Below are positions 29,718 to 42,411 of a DNA stretch of 64,000 nt, in pieces. This DNA comes from Ramlibacter terrae (GTDB lineage: Bacteria > Pseudomonadota > Gammaproteobacteria > Burkholderiales > Burkholderiaceae_C). The notes beneath the pieces were generated by a model that saw nothing but the letters and a program-made list of their open reading frames with translations, searched no databases and had not been told where the DNA came from. The stretch lies in contig CP053418.1 in assembly GCA_013127575.1 (NCBI GenBank), positions 3,286,001 to 3,350,000 of the forward strand, in the 5' to 3' direction. The position numbers and the translations under genes were made by a program. Numbering within the stretch: position 1 is the first letter of the stretch; each line of letters starts with the position of its first letter.

Positions 29718-30757
29718 ATGCTCCCCAAGGCCCTTGCCATCGCGTCCCTGCTGGTCGCCGCCGCCACTTCCGTGTCGGCCCGGGAACAGGTGCTCAACCT
29801 GTACTCCGCGCGCCACTACTCGACCGACGAAGCCCTCTACGCCAACTTCACCAAGGCCACTGGCATCAAGATCAACCGCGTCGACGCCGACGACGCCGGC
29901 ATCCTGGCCCGCCTGAAGGCCGAAGGCACGGCTTCGCCCGCCGACGTGATCCTGCTGGTCGATGCCGCGCGCCTGTACAACGGCGAGCGCGACGGCCTGT
30001 TCCGCCCGATCAGGTCGAAGGTGCTGGAAGACGCCATCCCGGCGCAGTACCGCTCGACCACCGCCGAAGGTTCCACCCGGTTCGGCTTCTCCACCCGCGC
30101 CCGCGTGGTGCTGTACGACAAGATCAAGGTCAAGCGCGACGACGTCGACACCTACGAGGAACTGGCCGACCCGAAGAACAAGGGCAAGGTCTGCCTGCGT
30201 TCGGGCTCGCATCCGTACAACCTCTCGCTGTTCGGCGCCGTGCTGCAGCACATGGGCGAGCAGAAGACCGAAGCCTGGCTCAAGGGCGTGGTCGACAACA
30301 TGGCCCGCGCGCCCAAGGGCGGCGACACCGACCAGATCAAGGCGGTGGGCAGCGGCGAATGCCAGATCGCGGTGAGCAACAGCTACTACGTGGCCCGCCT
30401 GCTGCGCTCGAACGCGCCCGAAGACCGCGCGCTGATGGAACGCGTGGGCATCGTGTTCCCGAACCAGTCGAGCTGGGGCACGCACATGAACATCGCCGGC
30501 GGCGCGGTGGCAAAGAACGCCAAGCATCCGGAAGCGGCGGTCAAGTTCTGGAATATACGGCCGGCGCCGAGGCGCAGAACTACTTCGCCAACGGCAACAA
30601 CGAGTGGCCCACCGCCAAGGGCGTGAAGGTGGACAACAAGGCGCTGCAGGCCATGAGCAACGGCGGCGAGTTCAAGTCCGAAACCATTCCGCTGGCCGCC
30701 GTCGGCGCCAACACCGTGAAGGTGCAGCAGATGCTGGACCGGGTGGGGTTCAAGTGA
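29718..30757 (+). CDS. Fe(3+) ABC transporter substrate-binding protein (FbpA/FutA type)
   Basis: Periplasmic iron-binding protein of about 347 residues with signal peptide (MLPKALAIASLLVAAATSVSA). The mature start REQVLNLYSARHYSTDEALY and the Tyr pair in AVSNSYYVARLL, which chelates ferric iron in FbpA/FutA, are clear, as are RDGLFRPIRSKVLEDAIP and NGNNEWPTAKGVKV. Frame breaks near 30546-30560 match a lost base in CCTGG twice (KFLEYLTGAEAQ). No permease or ATPase gene follows, so the rest of the transporter is encoded elsewhere. Confidence 0.9.
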
Positions 30758-30787
30758 GCTGACGAGAGCGCCGCAGGCGCGCGTCAG

Positions 30788-30812
30788 GTCATCCCCGCGC
30801 AGGCGGGGATCC
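30788..30812. repeat. dispersed palindromic repeat (GTCATCCCCGC type)
   Basis: ATCCCCGC (30791-30798), loop GCAG, GCGGGGAT (30803-30810), preceded by GTC and followed by CC. This GTCATCCCCGC-GCGGGGATCC text is a common intergenic repeat in proteobacteria. There is no T-run, so it is not an intrinsic terminator. Confidence 0.6.
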
Positions 30813-30855
30813 AGGAAGCGCCGCACCGCGGGAACGACAAAGCGGGAGGCGATAA

Positions 30856-30871
30856 TTGACGTTCACGTCAA
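30856..30871. promoter_or_regulatory. perfect 16-base palindromic operator upstream of the SDR gene
   Basis: TTGACGTTCACGTCAA, a perfect 7-2-7 palindrome 20 bases before the start codon. Its form fits MerR-family (LiuR-type) operators of branched-chain amino acid and fatty acid catabolism. The downstream product, a 2-methyl-3-hydroxyacyl-CoA-type dehydrogenase, suits that regulon. The regulator assignment is an inference. Confidence 0.55.
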
Positions 30872-30890
30872 CGTCACTGCAGGAGCATCC

Positions 30891-31648
30891 ATGGACATCC
30901 GGGGCAAGGTCTTCATCGTCACCGGCGGCGCATCGGGCCTCGGCGAAGGCACGGCGCGCATGCTGGCCGCCAACGGCGGCAAGGTCGTCATCGCCGACAT
31001 GCAGGCCGAGAAGGGCGAAGCGATCGCCGGGGAGATCGGCGGCGCCTTCGTGAAGTGCGACGTGAGCCGGGAGGCCGACGGCCGGCCGTGGTCGCCAAGG
31101 CCGTCTCCATGGGCAAGCTGATGGGCACGGTCAACTGCGCCGGCATCGCGCCCGCGGAGAAGACGGTCGGCAAGAACGGCGCGCACAACTTCAGCGTGTT
31201 CACCAAGACGATCACCGTCAACCTGATCGGCAGCTTCAACATGATCCGCCCGGCCGCCGAAGCCATGGCGAAGAACGAGCCCGAAGCCACCGGCGAACGC
31301 GGCTGCCTGATTTCCACCGCCTCCGTCGCCGCGTACGACGGCCAGATCGGCCAGGCCGCGTACAGCGCGTCCAAGGGTGGCGTGGTCGGCATGACGCTGC
31401 CGATTGCGCGCGACCTCGCGCGCAACGGCATCCGCAACATGACCATCGCGCCCGGCATCTTCGGCACGCCGATGATGTTCGGCATGCCGAAGGAAGTGCA
31501 GGATTCGCTGGCCGCCAGCGTGCCCTTCCCTTCGCGCCTGGGCACGCCGGAAGACTACGCCAAGCTGGCGAAGCACATCTTCGAGAACGACATGCTCAAC
31601 GGCGAGGTGATCCGCCTCGACGGCGCGATCCGGCTCGCGCCGAAGTAA
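30891..31648 (+). CDS. SDR family 3-hydroxyacyl-CoA dehydrogenase (HSD17B10-like)
   Basis: NAD-dependent short-chain dehydrogenase of about 252 residues. Rossmann start [27 protein letters not shown], catalytic Ser in [12 protein letters not shown] and YSASKGG (Tyr-Lys). The run [28 protein letters not shown] is characteristic of type-2 3-hydroxyacyl-CoA dehydrogenases, which act on 2-methyl-3-hydroxybutyryl-CoA in isoleucine breakdown and on short 3-hydroxyacyl-CoAs. The frame break at 31082-31085 reads CCGG for CCAGG (ADGQAVVAKA). An operator-like palindrome precedes it. Confidence 0.88.
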
Positions 31649-31688
31649 GCACCGGGCCCTATAGTGGGCGGCCAAGGAGCACCACCCC

Positions 31689-33495
31689 ATGCGCCGTCCC
31701 TTGTTCACGCTGATCGGCGCCGCCCTCGCCGCCCTGCTCACGGCCTGCGCCTCGGCGCCCGGCAACTTCAGCTACACCGCCCCCGACCAGCCGGAGGCCG
31801 CCTCCGGCATCACGGCCAAGCCAGGCTGGGCGACGTCGAAGTTCGCCGTCGCGGCGGCCAACCCGCTCGCCACCGACGCCGGCTACCGGTGCTGAAGGCG
31901 GGCGGAAGCGCCGTCGATGCCGCCATCGCCGTGCAGATGGTGCTGACGCTGGTGGAGCCGCAGTCCAGCGGCATCGGCGGCGGCGCCTTCCTGCTGCACT
32001 ACGACGGGCGCGATGTCGAAGCCTTCGACGGCCGCGAGACGGCGCCGGCCGCCGCCGACGAACGCCTGTTCCTCGGCGCCGACGGCAAGCCGCTGCCCTT
32101 CCATGAAGGCGTGGTCGGCGGCCGCTCGGTCGGCACGCCGGGCACCGTGCGGCTGCTGGAAGCGGCGCACCGCGCGCACGGCAGGCTGCCGTGGGCCTCG
32201 CTGTTCCAGCCGGCGATCACGCTGGCCGAGAACGGCTTCAAGGTCAGCCCGCGGCTGAACACGCTCGCCAAAGCCGACGCCCACCTCAAGAAAGACACCA
32301 CCGCCGCGAGCTACTTCTTCGGCGCCAACGGCGAACCGCACCCGGTGGGCCACGTCCTGCGCAACCGGAACTCGCGGCCGTGCTGCGCCGTATCGCCACC
32401 GAAGGCTCGCGCGCGTTCTACGAGGGCGACATCGCCCGCGCCATTGTCGACAAGGTGCAGCGGCACCCGACCAACCCCGGCAAGCTTGCGATGGCCGACC
32501 TGGCCGGCTACCAGCCGAAGAAGCGCGCGCCGCTGTGCCACGACTACCGCGCGCACGGCCGCGACTTCAGCATCTGCGGCTTTCCGCCGCCGTCTTCGGG
32601 CGCCATCGCGGTCGGCCAGATCCTCGGCATCCTGAACCAGACGGCGGCGCCCACGATGCAGCTGCAGGACGGGCTGCCCTCCGCCGACTTCCTGCACCTC
32701 TACACCGAGGCTTCGCGGCTCGCCTTCGCCGACCGCGGCCAGTACGTGGCAGACCCCGACTTCGTGCAGCCGCCCGGCGGCAGCTGGACCAGCCTGCTGG
32801 CGCCCGACTACCTCGCACAGCGCGCCCGCCTGATCCAGCCGGCCGGGCCCAGCATGAAGACGGCGATACCCGGCACGCCGGGTCGCGTGGCCACCGGCCA
32901 TGCGCCCATGCCCGACCAGCCCGAGCACGGCACGTCGCACATCAGCATCGTCGACGGCTTCGGCAACGCCATCGCGATGACGACCACCATCGAGGACCAG
33001 TTCGGCGCGCGCCAGATGGTCAGGGGCTTCCTGCTGAACAACGAGCTGACCGACTTCAGCTTCGCGCCCGTCGACGCGCAGGGCCGGCCGATCGCCAACC
33101 GCGTGCAGCCCGGCAAGCGCCCGCGCTCGTCGATGGCGCCGACGCTGGTGTTCGACAAGGCCACGAAGCAGCTCGTGATGACCGGCGGCAGCCCGGGCGG
33201 CGCACTGATCATCCACTTCACCACGAAGACGGTGCTGGGCGTGCTGAATTGGGGCCTGACGCCGCAGCAGGCGATCGACCTGCCGAACTTCGCGTCGCTG
33301 AACGGCCCGAGCCTGCTCGAAGAGAACCGCTTTCCGCCGGCAACGGTGGAAGCGCTGCGAGCGCGGGGCGCCGAGGTCAGGGAGCAGGCGCTGACCAGCG
33401 GCCTGCAGGCGATCACCGTCGGCAATGCGCACGGCAAGCCGGTGCTCCTCGGCGGCGCAGACCCGCGCCGCGAGGGCATCGTGATGGGGGACTAG
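31689..33495 (+). CDS. gamma-glutamyltransferase (lipoprotein form)
   Basis: N-terminal nucleophile hydrolase that cleaves gamma-glutamyl bonds of glutathione, about 602 residues. The N-terminus is a lipoprotein signal with lipobox LLTACAS, so the enzyme is membrane-anchored in the periplasm. The large-subunit Arg is in DGRETAP. Autocleavage and catalysis use the Thr in EHGTSHISIVDG, and the GGSPGG loop is in the small subunit. Frame breaks at 31886-31889 (GYQVLKAGG after repair) and about 32367 fit CCAGG read as CCGG. Its stop overlaps the convergent YihY stop. Confidence 0.92.
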
Positions 33496-34364
33496 CTCCC
33501 CACGTTGCGCTCGATGCGCTCGTACTCCGAGATCACCTGCGCGCCCAGCAAGAGCAGGCCGGCGGCGATCTCCGGGCTGAGCAGCACGATGATGGCGGTG
33601 GTGAGCGAGCCGTAGACCAGGCTGACCTGCGACAGGGTGCTGAAGTACCAGACCAGCACGTGGCGTGTGATCTCCCACAGCAGCGCCGCGGTGGCGCCCC
33701 CGATCAGCGCGTGCTGCCGGGACAGCTTGCCCACCGGCATCACCATGTAGATCGACGTCAGCAGGAAAATCTCGCCGGCCAGCCCCAGCAGGTACAGCAG
33801 CACGCCCGAGACGCCTTGCAGCGATCGTTCGCCGCCCAGCACGAACACGCTGTTGTCGGCCATCGCCCGCAGCCCGCCGGAGACGACCGTCACCACCAGC
33901 AGCCCGACGCCCAGCGAGATGATGTAGCAGTACGGCAGCAGCGCCGACACCATGAAGTGCCGGCGCCGGACGGTGAACCGGTGCAGGAAGATCACCGACA
34001 TCGCCTTCTCCAGCACGGTGAAGCCGAGCGAGCTGAAGAACAGCATGGTGACCAGCAGCACCCAGCCGATCACGTCGCGGTGCTGCACGAACGTGGCGAG
34101 CTCGGCCACCACGGCCTTCGACTGCCCGGGCAGCAGCCATTCGAGATAGCGGCCGAGCGTCTCCAGCAGCTCGCGTTGCTCGATCCAGTGCGACAGCCCG
34201 ATCACCACCAGGATCAGCAGCGGGACGACGGACAACAGGGCGTAGTAGGCGACGGCGCCGGCCAGCAGCAGGCCCCTGGTTGGCCCGAAACCGCGCAGCA
34301 CCTGGCGCGCGAAAGCGCCGGGATGGGCGACCACATAGGCGCCCGCAGGGCTGAGCACACGCAT
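33492..34364 (-). CDS. YihY/UPF0761 family inner-membrane protein
   Basis: 290 residues, unbroken, with six predicted helices. Family blocks: GLLLAGAVAYYALLSVVPLLILVV near the start, GFTVLEKAMSVIFLHR, a central SLGVGLLVVTVVSG, and YGSLTTAIIVLLSPEIAAGLLLLGA before the C-terminal basic tail. Formerly annotated as RNase BN by mistake; the true function of the family is unknown. It is convergent with the gamma-glutamyltransferase and starts 113 bases from the divergent Bug gene. Confidence 0.92.
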   Translation of the reverse strand: MRVLSPAGAYVVAHPGAFARQVLRGFGPTRGLLLAGAVAYYALLSVVPLLILVVIGLSHWIEQRELLETLGRYLEWLLPGQSKAVVAELATFVQHRDVIGWVLLVTMLFFSSLGFTVLEKAMSVIFLHRFTVRRRHFMVSALLPYCYIISLGVGLLVVTVVSGGLRAMADNSVFVLGGERSLQGVSGVLLYLLGLAGEIFLLTSIYMVMPVGKLSRQHALIGGATAALLWEITRHVLVWYFSTLSQVSLVYGSLTTAIIVLLSPEIAAGLLLLGAQVISEYERIERNVGS

Positions 34365-34477
34365 GGCGCCGAGTATGCCGTCCCGCGGCCGGGCGCGGGG
34401 GCGACCCGGCTGCTGGCTTTCCCTCGTGCCCCGGGAACGCGCCGGCCGTAGATTGAAAGTTCACAAGGAGACACCCC

Positions 34478-35460
34478 ATGGCCCCTCCCGACCGCTCCCG
34501 CCGCCGCCTGCTGCAGGCCGCGCTGGCCTCGTCCGCCACCATCGCCCTGCCCGCGCTGGCGCAGTCCGCCGCATTCCCCGTCCGGCCGATCCGGCTGATC
34601 TGCCCGTGGCCCGCCGGCGGCTCGACCGACGCGGTCATGCGCGCCCTCGCCGAAAGCGCGGGCAAGGCGCTGGGCGGCCGGTGATCGTGGAGAACAAGGC
34701 CGGCGCCAGCGGCATGCTCGGGCCCAACGAACTGCTCAATGCCAAGCCGGACGGCTACACGCTGTCGCAGCTCACCATCGGCGTGGTGCGGCTGCCGCAC
34801 ATGCAGAAGATGCAGTTCGATCCGCTCAAGGACTTCACGTATGTCGCGCTGCTGACCGGCTACACCTTCGGCATCGTGGTCCGCGCCGACTCGCCGATCA
34901 AGTCGATCAAGGACCTGGTCGAGTACGCCAAGGCCAACCCGGGCAAGTTCACCTTCGGCTCCACCGGCAACGGCACCACGCCGCACCTCGCCGTGGAGGA
35001 GTTCGCGATGAAGGCGGGCATCAAGCTGCAGCACGTGCCCTTCAAGGGCAACGCCGACGGCATGCAGGCGCTGCTGGGCGGCCACGTGATGTCGCACAGC
35101 GACGCCACCGGCTGGGGTCCGCACGTGGACGCCGGCACCTGCCGCCTGCTGGCGACCTACGGGTCGAAGCGCACGAAGAAGTGGGCGAACGTGCCGACGC
35201 TGAACGAGCTGGGCTACGAAACCGTCGCCGACTCGCCGTTCGGCATCGGTGGGCCGAAGGGCATGGAGCCCGCGGTGACCAAGCGGTTGCACGACGCCTT
35301 CAGGAAGACGCTGGAAGACCCGGCCGTGCTGGCCAGCTTCGAGAAGTACGACCAGTCGGTGATCTACCTCGATGCGGCCGGCTACGAGAAGTACATGCGC
35401 GAGCAGTACCAGAAGGAGAAGGCGATCATCGAGGGGCTGGGGCTGGCGATGAAGACCTGA
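34478..35460 (+). CDS. Bug/TctC-type tripartite tricarboxylate transporter substrate-binding protein
   Basis: Periplasmic solute-binding protein of about 327 residues. A twin-arginine-like signal RSRRRLLQAALASSATI ends at ALAQ; the mature domain follows with FPVRPIRLICPWPAGGSTD, VIVENKAGASG, PDGYTLSQ, LKDFTYVALL and PTLNELGYE. Such proteins bind carboxylates and feed TctAB permeases, none of which is adjacent. The frame break at about 34678 reads CCGG for CCAGG (GGQVIVENKAG). It is alone between YihY and the acyl-CoA synthetase. Confidence 0.9.
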
Positions 35461-35499
35461 CCCCTGTGCATGGAGCCGGGTCGAGCCCGGCATGGCAAG

Positions 35500-37144
35500 T
35501 CACACGTCGATCGCGGCCGCCGAGCCGGCCTGCTTGCGCAGCTCGAACTTCTGGATCTTGCCGGTGGAGGTCTTCGGCAGCTCGCCGAAGACCACGGCCT
35601 TGGGCACCTTGAAGCCGGCGAGGTGCTTGCGGCAATGCGCGACGATCTCTTCGGCCGTCACCTGCGCACCGGCTTTCAGTTCGACGAAGGCGCAAGGCGT
35701 CTCGCCCCACTTCGCATCCGGCTTGGCGACCACGGCTGCAGCGAGCACGGCCGGGTGCCGGTACAGCACGTCTTCCACCTCGATCGACGAGATGTTCTCG
35801 CCGCCGGAGATGATGATGTCCTTGCTGCGGTCCTTGATTTTGATGTAGCCGTCGGGGTACTGCACGGCGAGGTCGCCCGTGTGGTACCAGCCGCCGGCGA
35901 AGGCTTCCTGCGTCGCCTTCGCGTTCTTCAGGTAGCCCTTCATGGTGATGTTGCCGCGGAACATGATCTCGCCCATCGTCTCGCCGTCCCACGGCACCGG
36001 TTGCATCGTCTGCGGATCGAACACGCGCGCGCCCTGCTGCAGGTGGTAGCGCACGCCCGGCGCGCGTTGAGCCGCGCACGGTCGCCGATGTCGAGCGCGT
36101 CCCATTCCTCGTGCTTCGCGCAGGCCGTCGCCGGTCCGTAGACCTCGGTCAGGCCGTAGACGTGCGTGAGGTCGAATCCCATCTGCTCCATGCCCTCGAT
36201 CAGCGATGCCGGCGGCGCGGCGCCCGCCACCATCGCCTTCACGCCCCGCGGCAGGCCCTGCTTCAGTTCGTCGGGCGCGTTCACCAGCAGGCCGTGGACG
36301 ATGGGCGCGCCGCAGTAGTGCGTCACGCCGTGCTCCCGGATCGCGTCGGCCATCGCCTTCGCCTCGACCTTGCGCAGGCAGACGTTGACGCCGGCGCGCG
36401 CGGCGACGGTCCGGGGAAAGCACCAGCCGTTGCAGTGGAACATCGGCAGCGTCCAGAGGTACACCGGGTGCTTCGGCATGTCCCACTCGAGGATGTTCGA
36501 GATCGCGTTGGTGGCCGCGCCGCGGTGGTGGTAGACCACGCCCTTGGGGTTGCCGGTGGTGCCGCTGGTGTAGTTGAGCGCGATCGCGTCCCACTCGTCC
36601 GCCGGCAGTTCCCGGGCGAACGCCGGGTCGCCGCCGGCCACGAAGTCTTCGTAGGTCGTGCTGCCGATGCGCTGCGCAACGCCGGTGAAAAGCGCGTGCT
36701 CGGCGTCGATCACCAGCAGGGGCCGCGCCTCCTTGCGCAGCGCGATGGCCTTCTGCATCACGCCCGCGAACTCGACGTCGACGATCACCGCCTTCGCTTC
36801 ACCGTGGTCCAGCATGAAGGCGATGGCTTCGGGGTCGAGCCGCGTGTTCATGGTGTTCAGCACGGCGCCGGCCATGGGGATGCCGAAGTGGGCTTCCACC
36901 ATCGGCGGCGTGTTGGGCAGCATGACCGCCACGGTGTCGCCCTTGCCCGGCCGGCCTGCTGCAAGGCGCTCGCGAGCCGCCGGCACCGGGCATACGTTTC
37001 CGACCAGGTCCGCCGCAGCCCGCCATGGACCACGGCAGTGCGATGCGGATAGACCTCCGCCGTGCGCTCCGGGAACGAGAGCGGCGAGATCGGCGTGAAG
37101 TTCGCCGCGTTGCGGGGCAGGTCCTGGTCGAAGATGCTGGGCAT
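35500..37144 (-). CDS. AMP-forming acyl-CoA synthetase
   Basis: Activates a carboxylic acid to its CoA thioester. About 548 residues. Core motifs: YTSGTTGNPKGVVYHHRG (P loop), VYGLTEVYGP, the hinge region GDLAVQYPDGYIKIKDRSKD, IISGGENISSIEVEDVLYRH and the C-terminal catalytic Lys in KTSTGKIQKFELR. PMFHCNGWCFP and the length place it in the medium-chain / 3-methylthiopropionyl-CoA ligase-like group. Frame breaks near 36950 and 36065 are repaired by CCTGG and CCAGG. It is a single gene, 39 bases from the convergent Bug gene. Confidence 0.9.
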
Positions 37145-37171
37145 GTCGTCTCCTGGTTCTTTTCGTCGTAG

Positions 37172-37194
37172 GGTGTGCAGCTTCGCTGCGCACC
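37172..37194. repeat. short palindromic repeat between acyl-CoA synthetase and dnaG
   Basis: GGTGTGCAG, loop CTTCG, CTGCGCACC; one mismatch in nine pairs. TAGGGTG...GCACCAT text of this type is a dispersed repeat in proteobacteria. Confidence 0.5.
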
Positions 37195-37328
37195 ATCAGG
37201 GCGAGGTGCCAAGGGTAGTGGTTTCCGCGGCCATGCAAAATGCAGGCAAATACCCACGCATGGTCCACGCCTCCCAACCGCTAGCGGCACGAGGACGGTG
37301 CGGAATATCATGCAGCACAGTCCATCCT

Positions 37329-37362
37329 GTGAAGGGGATCCGGCTTTGCCGGTCCCCTTCAC
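37329..37362. repeat. hairpin in the dnaG upstream region
   Basis: The left arm 37329-37344 and the right arm 37348-37362 pair around a TTT loop; one extra T in the left arm is the only defect. No T-run follows in either direction. Confidence 0.65.
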
Positions 37363-37374
37363 ACTGATCCATCC

Positions 37375-37409
37375 GACTTCGAAAAATCGCGGAGCGATTT
37401 TTCGAAGTC
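37375..37409. promoter_or_regulatory. perfect 16-pair hairpin directly before the dnaG start
   Basis: The arms 37375-37390 and 37394-37409 are perfect reverse complements with a GGA loop. Only 7 bases separate the hairpin from the dnaG ATG, and no Shine-Dalgarno sequence is seen between them. In RNA it would hold the ribosome-binding region; in DNA it could also act as a bidirectional block. It may be a terminator, an attenuator or a repeat. Confidence 0.65.
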
Positions 37410-37416
37410 AAGAACC

Positions 37417-39228
37417 ATGACGATTCCGCAAAACTTCATCCGGGGAACTCATCGCGCGCGCGGATGTGGTGGAGATCGTCGGGCGGCACGTGCAGTTGAA
37501 GAAGACCGGCGCCAACTTTTCCGGCCTGTGCCCATTCCACGCGGAGAAGTCGCCCTCGTTCACCGTCAGCCCGTCGAAGCAGTTCTATCACTGCTTCGGC
37601 TGCGGCAAGAACGGCAACGCCATCGGCTTCCCGGTCGACTACGCGGGCATGAGCTTTCCCGAGGCGGTCAAGGACCTCGCCGGCCAGTACGGCATGCAGG
37701 TGCCGGAAGAAGATCTCCCGCCCGCCGAGCGCGCCCGCCAGGCGGAGCAGCGGCAGAAGCAGGCCACGCTGAACGACGTGCTGGAGAAGGCGGGCGCTGC
37801 CTACCGCAAGGCCCTGCGCACGTCGCCGAAAGCGATCGACTACCTCAAGGGCCGCGGCGTGTCGGGCGAGATCGCCAAGCAGTACGGCCCGGGCTACGCG
37901 CCCGAGGGCTGGCGCAGCCTGGCCAGCGTCTTTCCCTCATACGACGATCCGCTGCTCGCAGAAAGCGGCCTCGTGATCGTGAACGAGGAGGATGACAAGC
38001 GCTACGACCGCTTCCGCGACCGCGTGATGTTCCCGATCCGCAACGTCAAGGGCGAGTGCATCGGCTTCGGCGGCCGCGTGCTGGGCGACGAGAAGCCCAA
38101 GTACCTCAACTCGCCCGAGACGCCGGTGTTCAGCAAGGGCCGCGAGCTCTATGGCCTGTTCGAGGCGCGCAATGCGCTGCGCGAACAGGGCTACGTGCTG
38201 GTGACCGAGGGCTACATGGACGTCGTCGCGCTGGCGCAGCTCGGCTTCCCCAACGCGGTCGCCACGCTGGGCACCGCCTGCACCCCCGATCACGTGCAGA
38301 AGCTGTTCCGCTTCACCGACAGCGTGGTCTTCAGCTTCGACGGCGACGCCGCCGGCCGCCGTGCCGCCCGCAAGGCGCTCGACGGCGCGCTGCCGTACGC
38401 CAGCGACGTGCGCACCGTCAAGTTCCTGTTCCTGCCGCCCGAGCACGACCCGGACAGCTTCATCCGCGAACACGGCAAGGAGGCCTTCGCCCGCTACGTG
38501 AGCGAGGCGACGCCGCTGTCGCGCTTCCTGATCGAGGCGGCACGCGAAGGGCTGGACCTGAATGCGGCCGAGGGCCGTGCCCACTTCGCCTCCAACGCCA
38601 AGCCGCTGTGGAGCCTGCTGCCCGAAGGCGCGCTCAAGACCCAGCTGCTCGGCGACATCGCCGACCTGGTGCAGCTCAACGCGCGTGAACTCGCCGACGT
38701 CTGGGAAGGCCGCAGCCCGCTCGCCGCGCGCAAGGACGGCGGCAAGCGCGCTCGCTGGCAGCCGCCCGATCGCGGCGGCATGGAGGCGCCGCGCCAGCGC
38801 GTGCCCGGCCGCGCCCTGCCCGTCAACCGCGCCACCCGCGCGCTGCAGATCCTGTTCTCGCAGCCCGAAGCACGGGAGCGGCTGAGCCACGACGACCACC
38901 ACCTGCTGTGCGAGCTGCCGGCGCCGCACGGCGCCCTGTTCACTGGCTGGACGCCCAGCACCACGACCACGGCGCGCTGCCCCGGGGCATGTTGCGCGAG
39001 GCGCTGGTGGGCCACGAACACGAGCAATTCGCCGTGGCCGAAATGGCCAAGCTGCCGCCGGGCATCGAGAGCGACCCGGCCGAGCTGGCCGACATCCTGG
39101 CCAAGGAGCGCAAGCGCCGGCACGAGGAGGAGCTCAGCCGGCTGGCCGCCGCCGCGGCCACCGATCCCGAGGCCTACGAGCGCCTCAAGCAGCTGCTGCA
39201 GGCACAAAAACCCGGCGCCAAGGCTTGA
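37417..39228 (+). CDS. dnaG: DNA primase
   Basis: Makes RNA primers at the replication fork. About 604 residues. Zinc domain: Cys38, His41, Cys59 and Cys62 in GLCPFHAEKSP and YHCFGCGKNG. Toprim core: VLVTEGYMDVVALAQLGFPN, GTACTPDHVQKLFR and SFDGDAAGRRAARKAL. The C-terminal DnaB-binding domain ends LLQAQKPGAKA. A damaged CCAGG at 37440-37445 (CCGGGG) breaks the frame after nine codons (FIQELIARADVV), and a second break lies near 38942 (LFHWLDAQHH). It is followed by the rpoD promoter, so dnaG and rpoD form the classic macromolecular-synthesis pair. Confidence 0.95.
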
Positions 39229-39244
39229 AATCGGGGCATGAACG

Positions 39245-39250
39245 TATAAT
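39245..39250 (+). promoter_or_regulatory. -10 element of the rpoD promoter
   Basis: A consensus TATAAT 216 bases before the rpoD ATG, just after the dnaG stop. Upstream -35 candidates are weak (GGCTTG at 39222 with a 17-base spacer). The leader of about 210 bases has no ORF with family support. Confidence 0.55.
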
Positions 39251-39465
39251 GTAGGGTTTGCTGGCAAGAGCGACAGCAGCACCTCCGGACCGGCCAGCCG
39301 CGCAAGAGCGCGGCCGCCCCCAAGCGGGCGAGGCCACATTACCGCAAGGGCTGCATTCCAAATGTTCGCCCCCATATCTTGCCCATGGGCCCCTGGTCGG
39401 CCTGTCTTTCCCGCGCCCCCGGCGTGGGCGCATCTTTTCGTTTCAGCGTTTTGTCTCGAGGTCTT

Positions 39466-41817
<2,352 letters not shown>

Positions 41818-41820
41818 TGA

Positions 41821-41845
41821 ACAAGGGCCCTTCGGGGCCCTTTGT
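41821..41845 (+). terminator. Rho-independent terminator after rpoD
   Basis: AAGGGCCC (41823-41830), loop TTCG, GGGCCCTT (41835-41842), then TG and T-rich text. Four bases after the rpoD stop. Confidence 0.8.
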
Positions 41846-42172
41846 ACTTCTGCCCTCAAGGTTGTCCGGCATTGCAGCCGTAGCGGGCACGCCGCGAAAA
41901 GCAAGTCCCTGTCGGGCCTGCACGACAAACACCGATGCACTGTAACTCCCTGCCCCCCGCCTCTTCGGCTCCCCGCGCAACCTGCCAGCACACAAAATCC
42001 GAGCTGCGAAGCGGGGTTGTAGGACGCAGGGCGAGGCCGGTGCCGCCGGCGCCTTGCCGCTAGCGGTTGTGTCAACCGACACGGCCGGCGGCGCGCAATG
42101 GCGGTAATGCACAGGCGGCCTGCGGCCGCCTCCATCCCGCCGGAGTCGAGGCGATCACCTTCACTCCACACC
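41846..42172. other. 327-base non-coding gap with one perfect hairpin
   Basis: No ORF with family support. It holds a perfect 8-pair hairpin (AGGCGGCC-TGC-GGCCGCCT, 42113-42131) and otherwise ordinary GC-rich text; the promoter of the small lipoprotein gene should lie here but I cannot point to it. Confidence 0.5.
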
Positions 42173-42343
42173 ATGACCAAGCTCCTCGCCATTTCCCTCG
42201 TCGCCTTCGCCCTGTCGGCCTGCTCGTCCATGGGCATGTCCTCGGGCAACGTCTCGCCCAACGCCGGCGCGACGAAGAACAGCAGCGATGCCAATCGCTC
42301 CGGCAATCCGGCGGCGGTCAGCCCGGGCTCCGGCGCGAAGTAA
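42173..42343 (+). CDS. small lipoprotein of unknown function
   Basis: 56 residues. Signal MTKLLAISLVAFALSACSS with lipobox LSAC; Ser after Cys suggests outer-membrane sorting. The mature part is a short Gly/Ser/Asn-rich stretch (MGMSSGNVSPNAG) without a fold. A longer in-frame start at 42098 is unlikely because the lipobox needs the shorter one. Small entericidin-like or cell-surface peptides look similar, but the function is not known. Confidence 0.75.
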   Translation: MTKLLAISLVAFALSACSSMGMSSGNVSPNAGATKNSSDANRSGNPAAVSPGSGAK

Positions 42344-42411
42344 AGCGCCTCCGGTCACGCCCGCCGGCCCGGCGCGGCGGCAGCAGCCGCCCGCTTAAGA
42401 TCGGCGGCTGC

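Noticed and set aside
30788..30812. A terminator after the iron-binding protein gene
   Set aside because: The stem lacks a following T-run and belongs to a dispersed repeat class.
37417..39228. dnaG and other essential genes as pseudogenes
   Set aside because: Frameshifts in dnaG, rpoD, pgsA and others would be lethal; the breaks match a CCWGG reading error.
42098..42172. A longer start for the small lipoprotein (ATG 42098)
   Set aside because: It would place the lipobox 45 residues in; the shorter form gives a normal lipoprotein signal.
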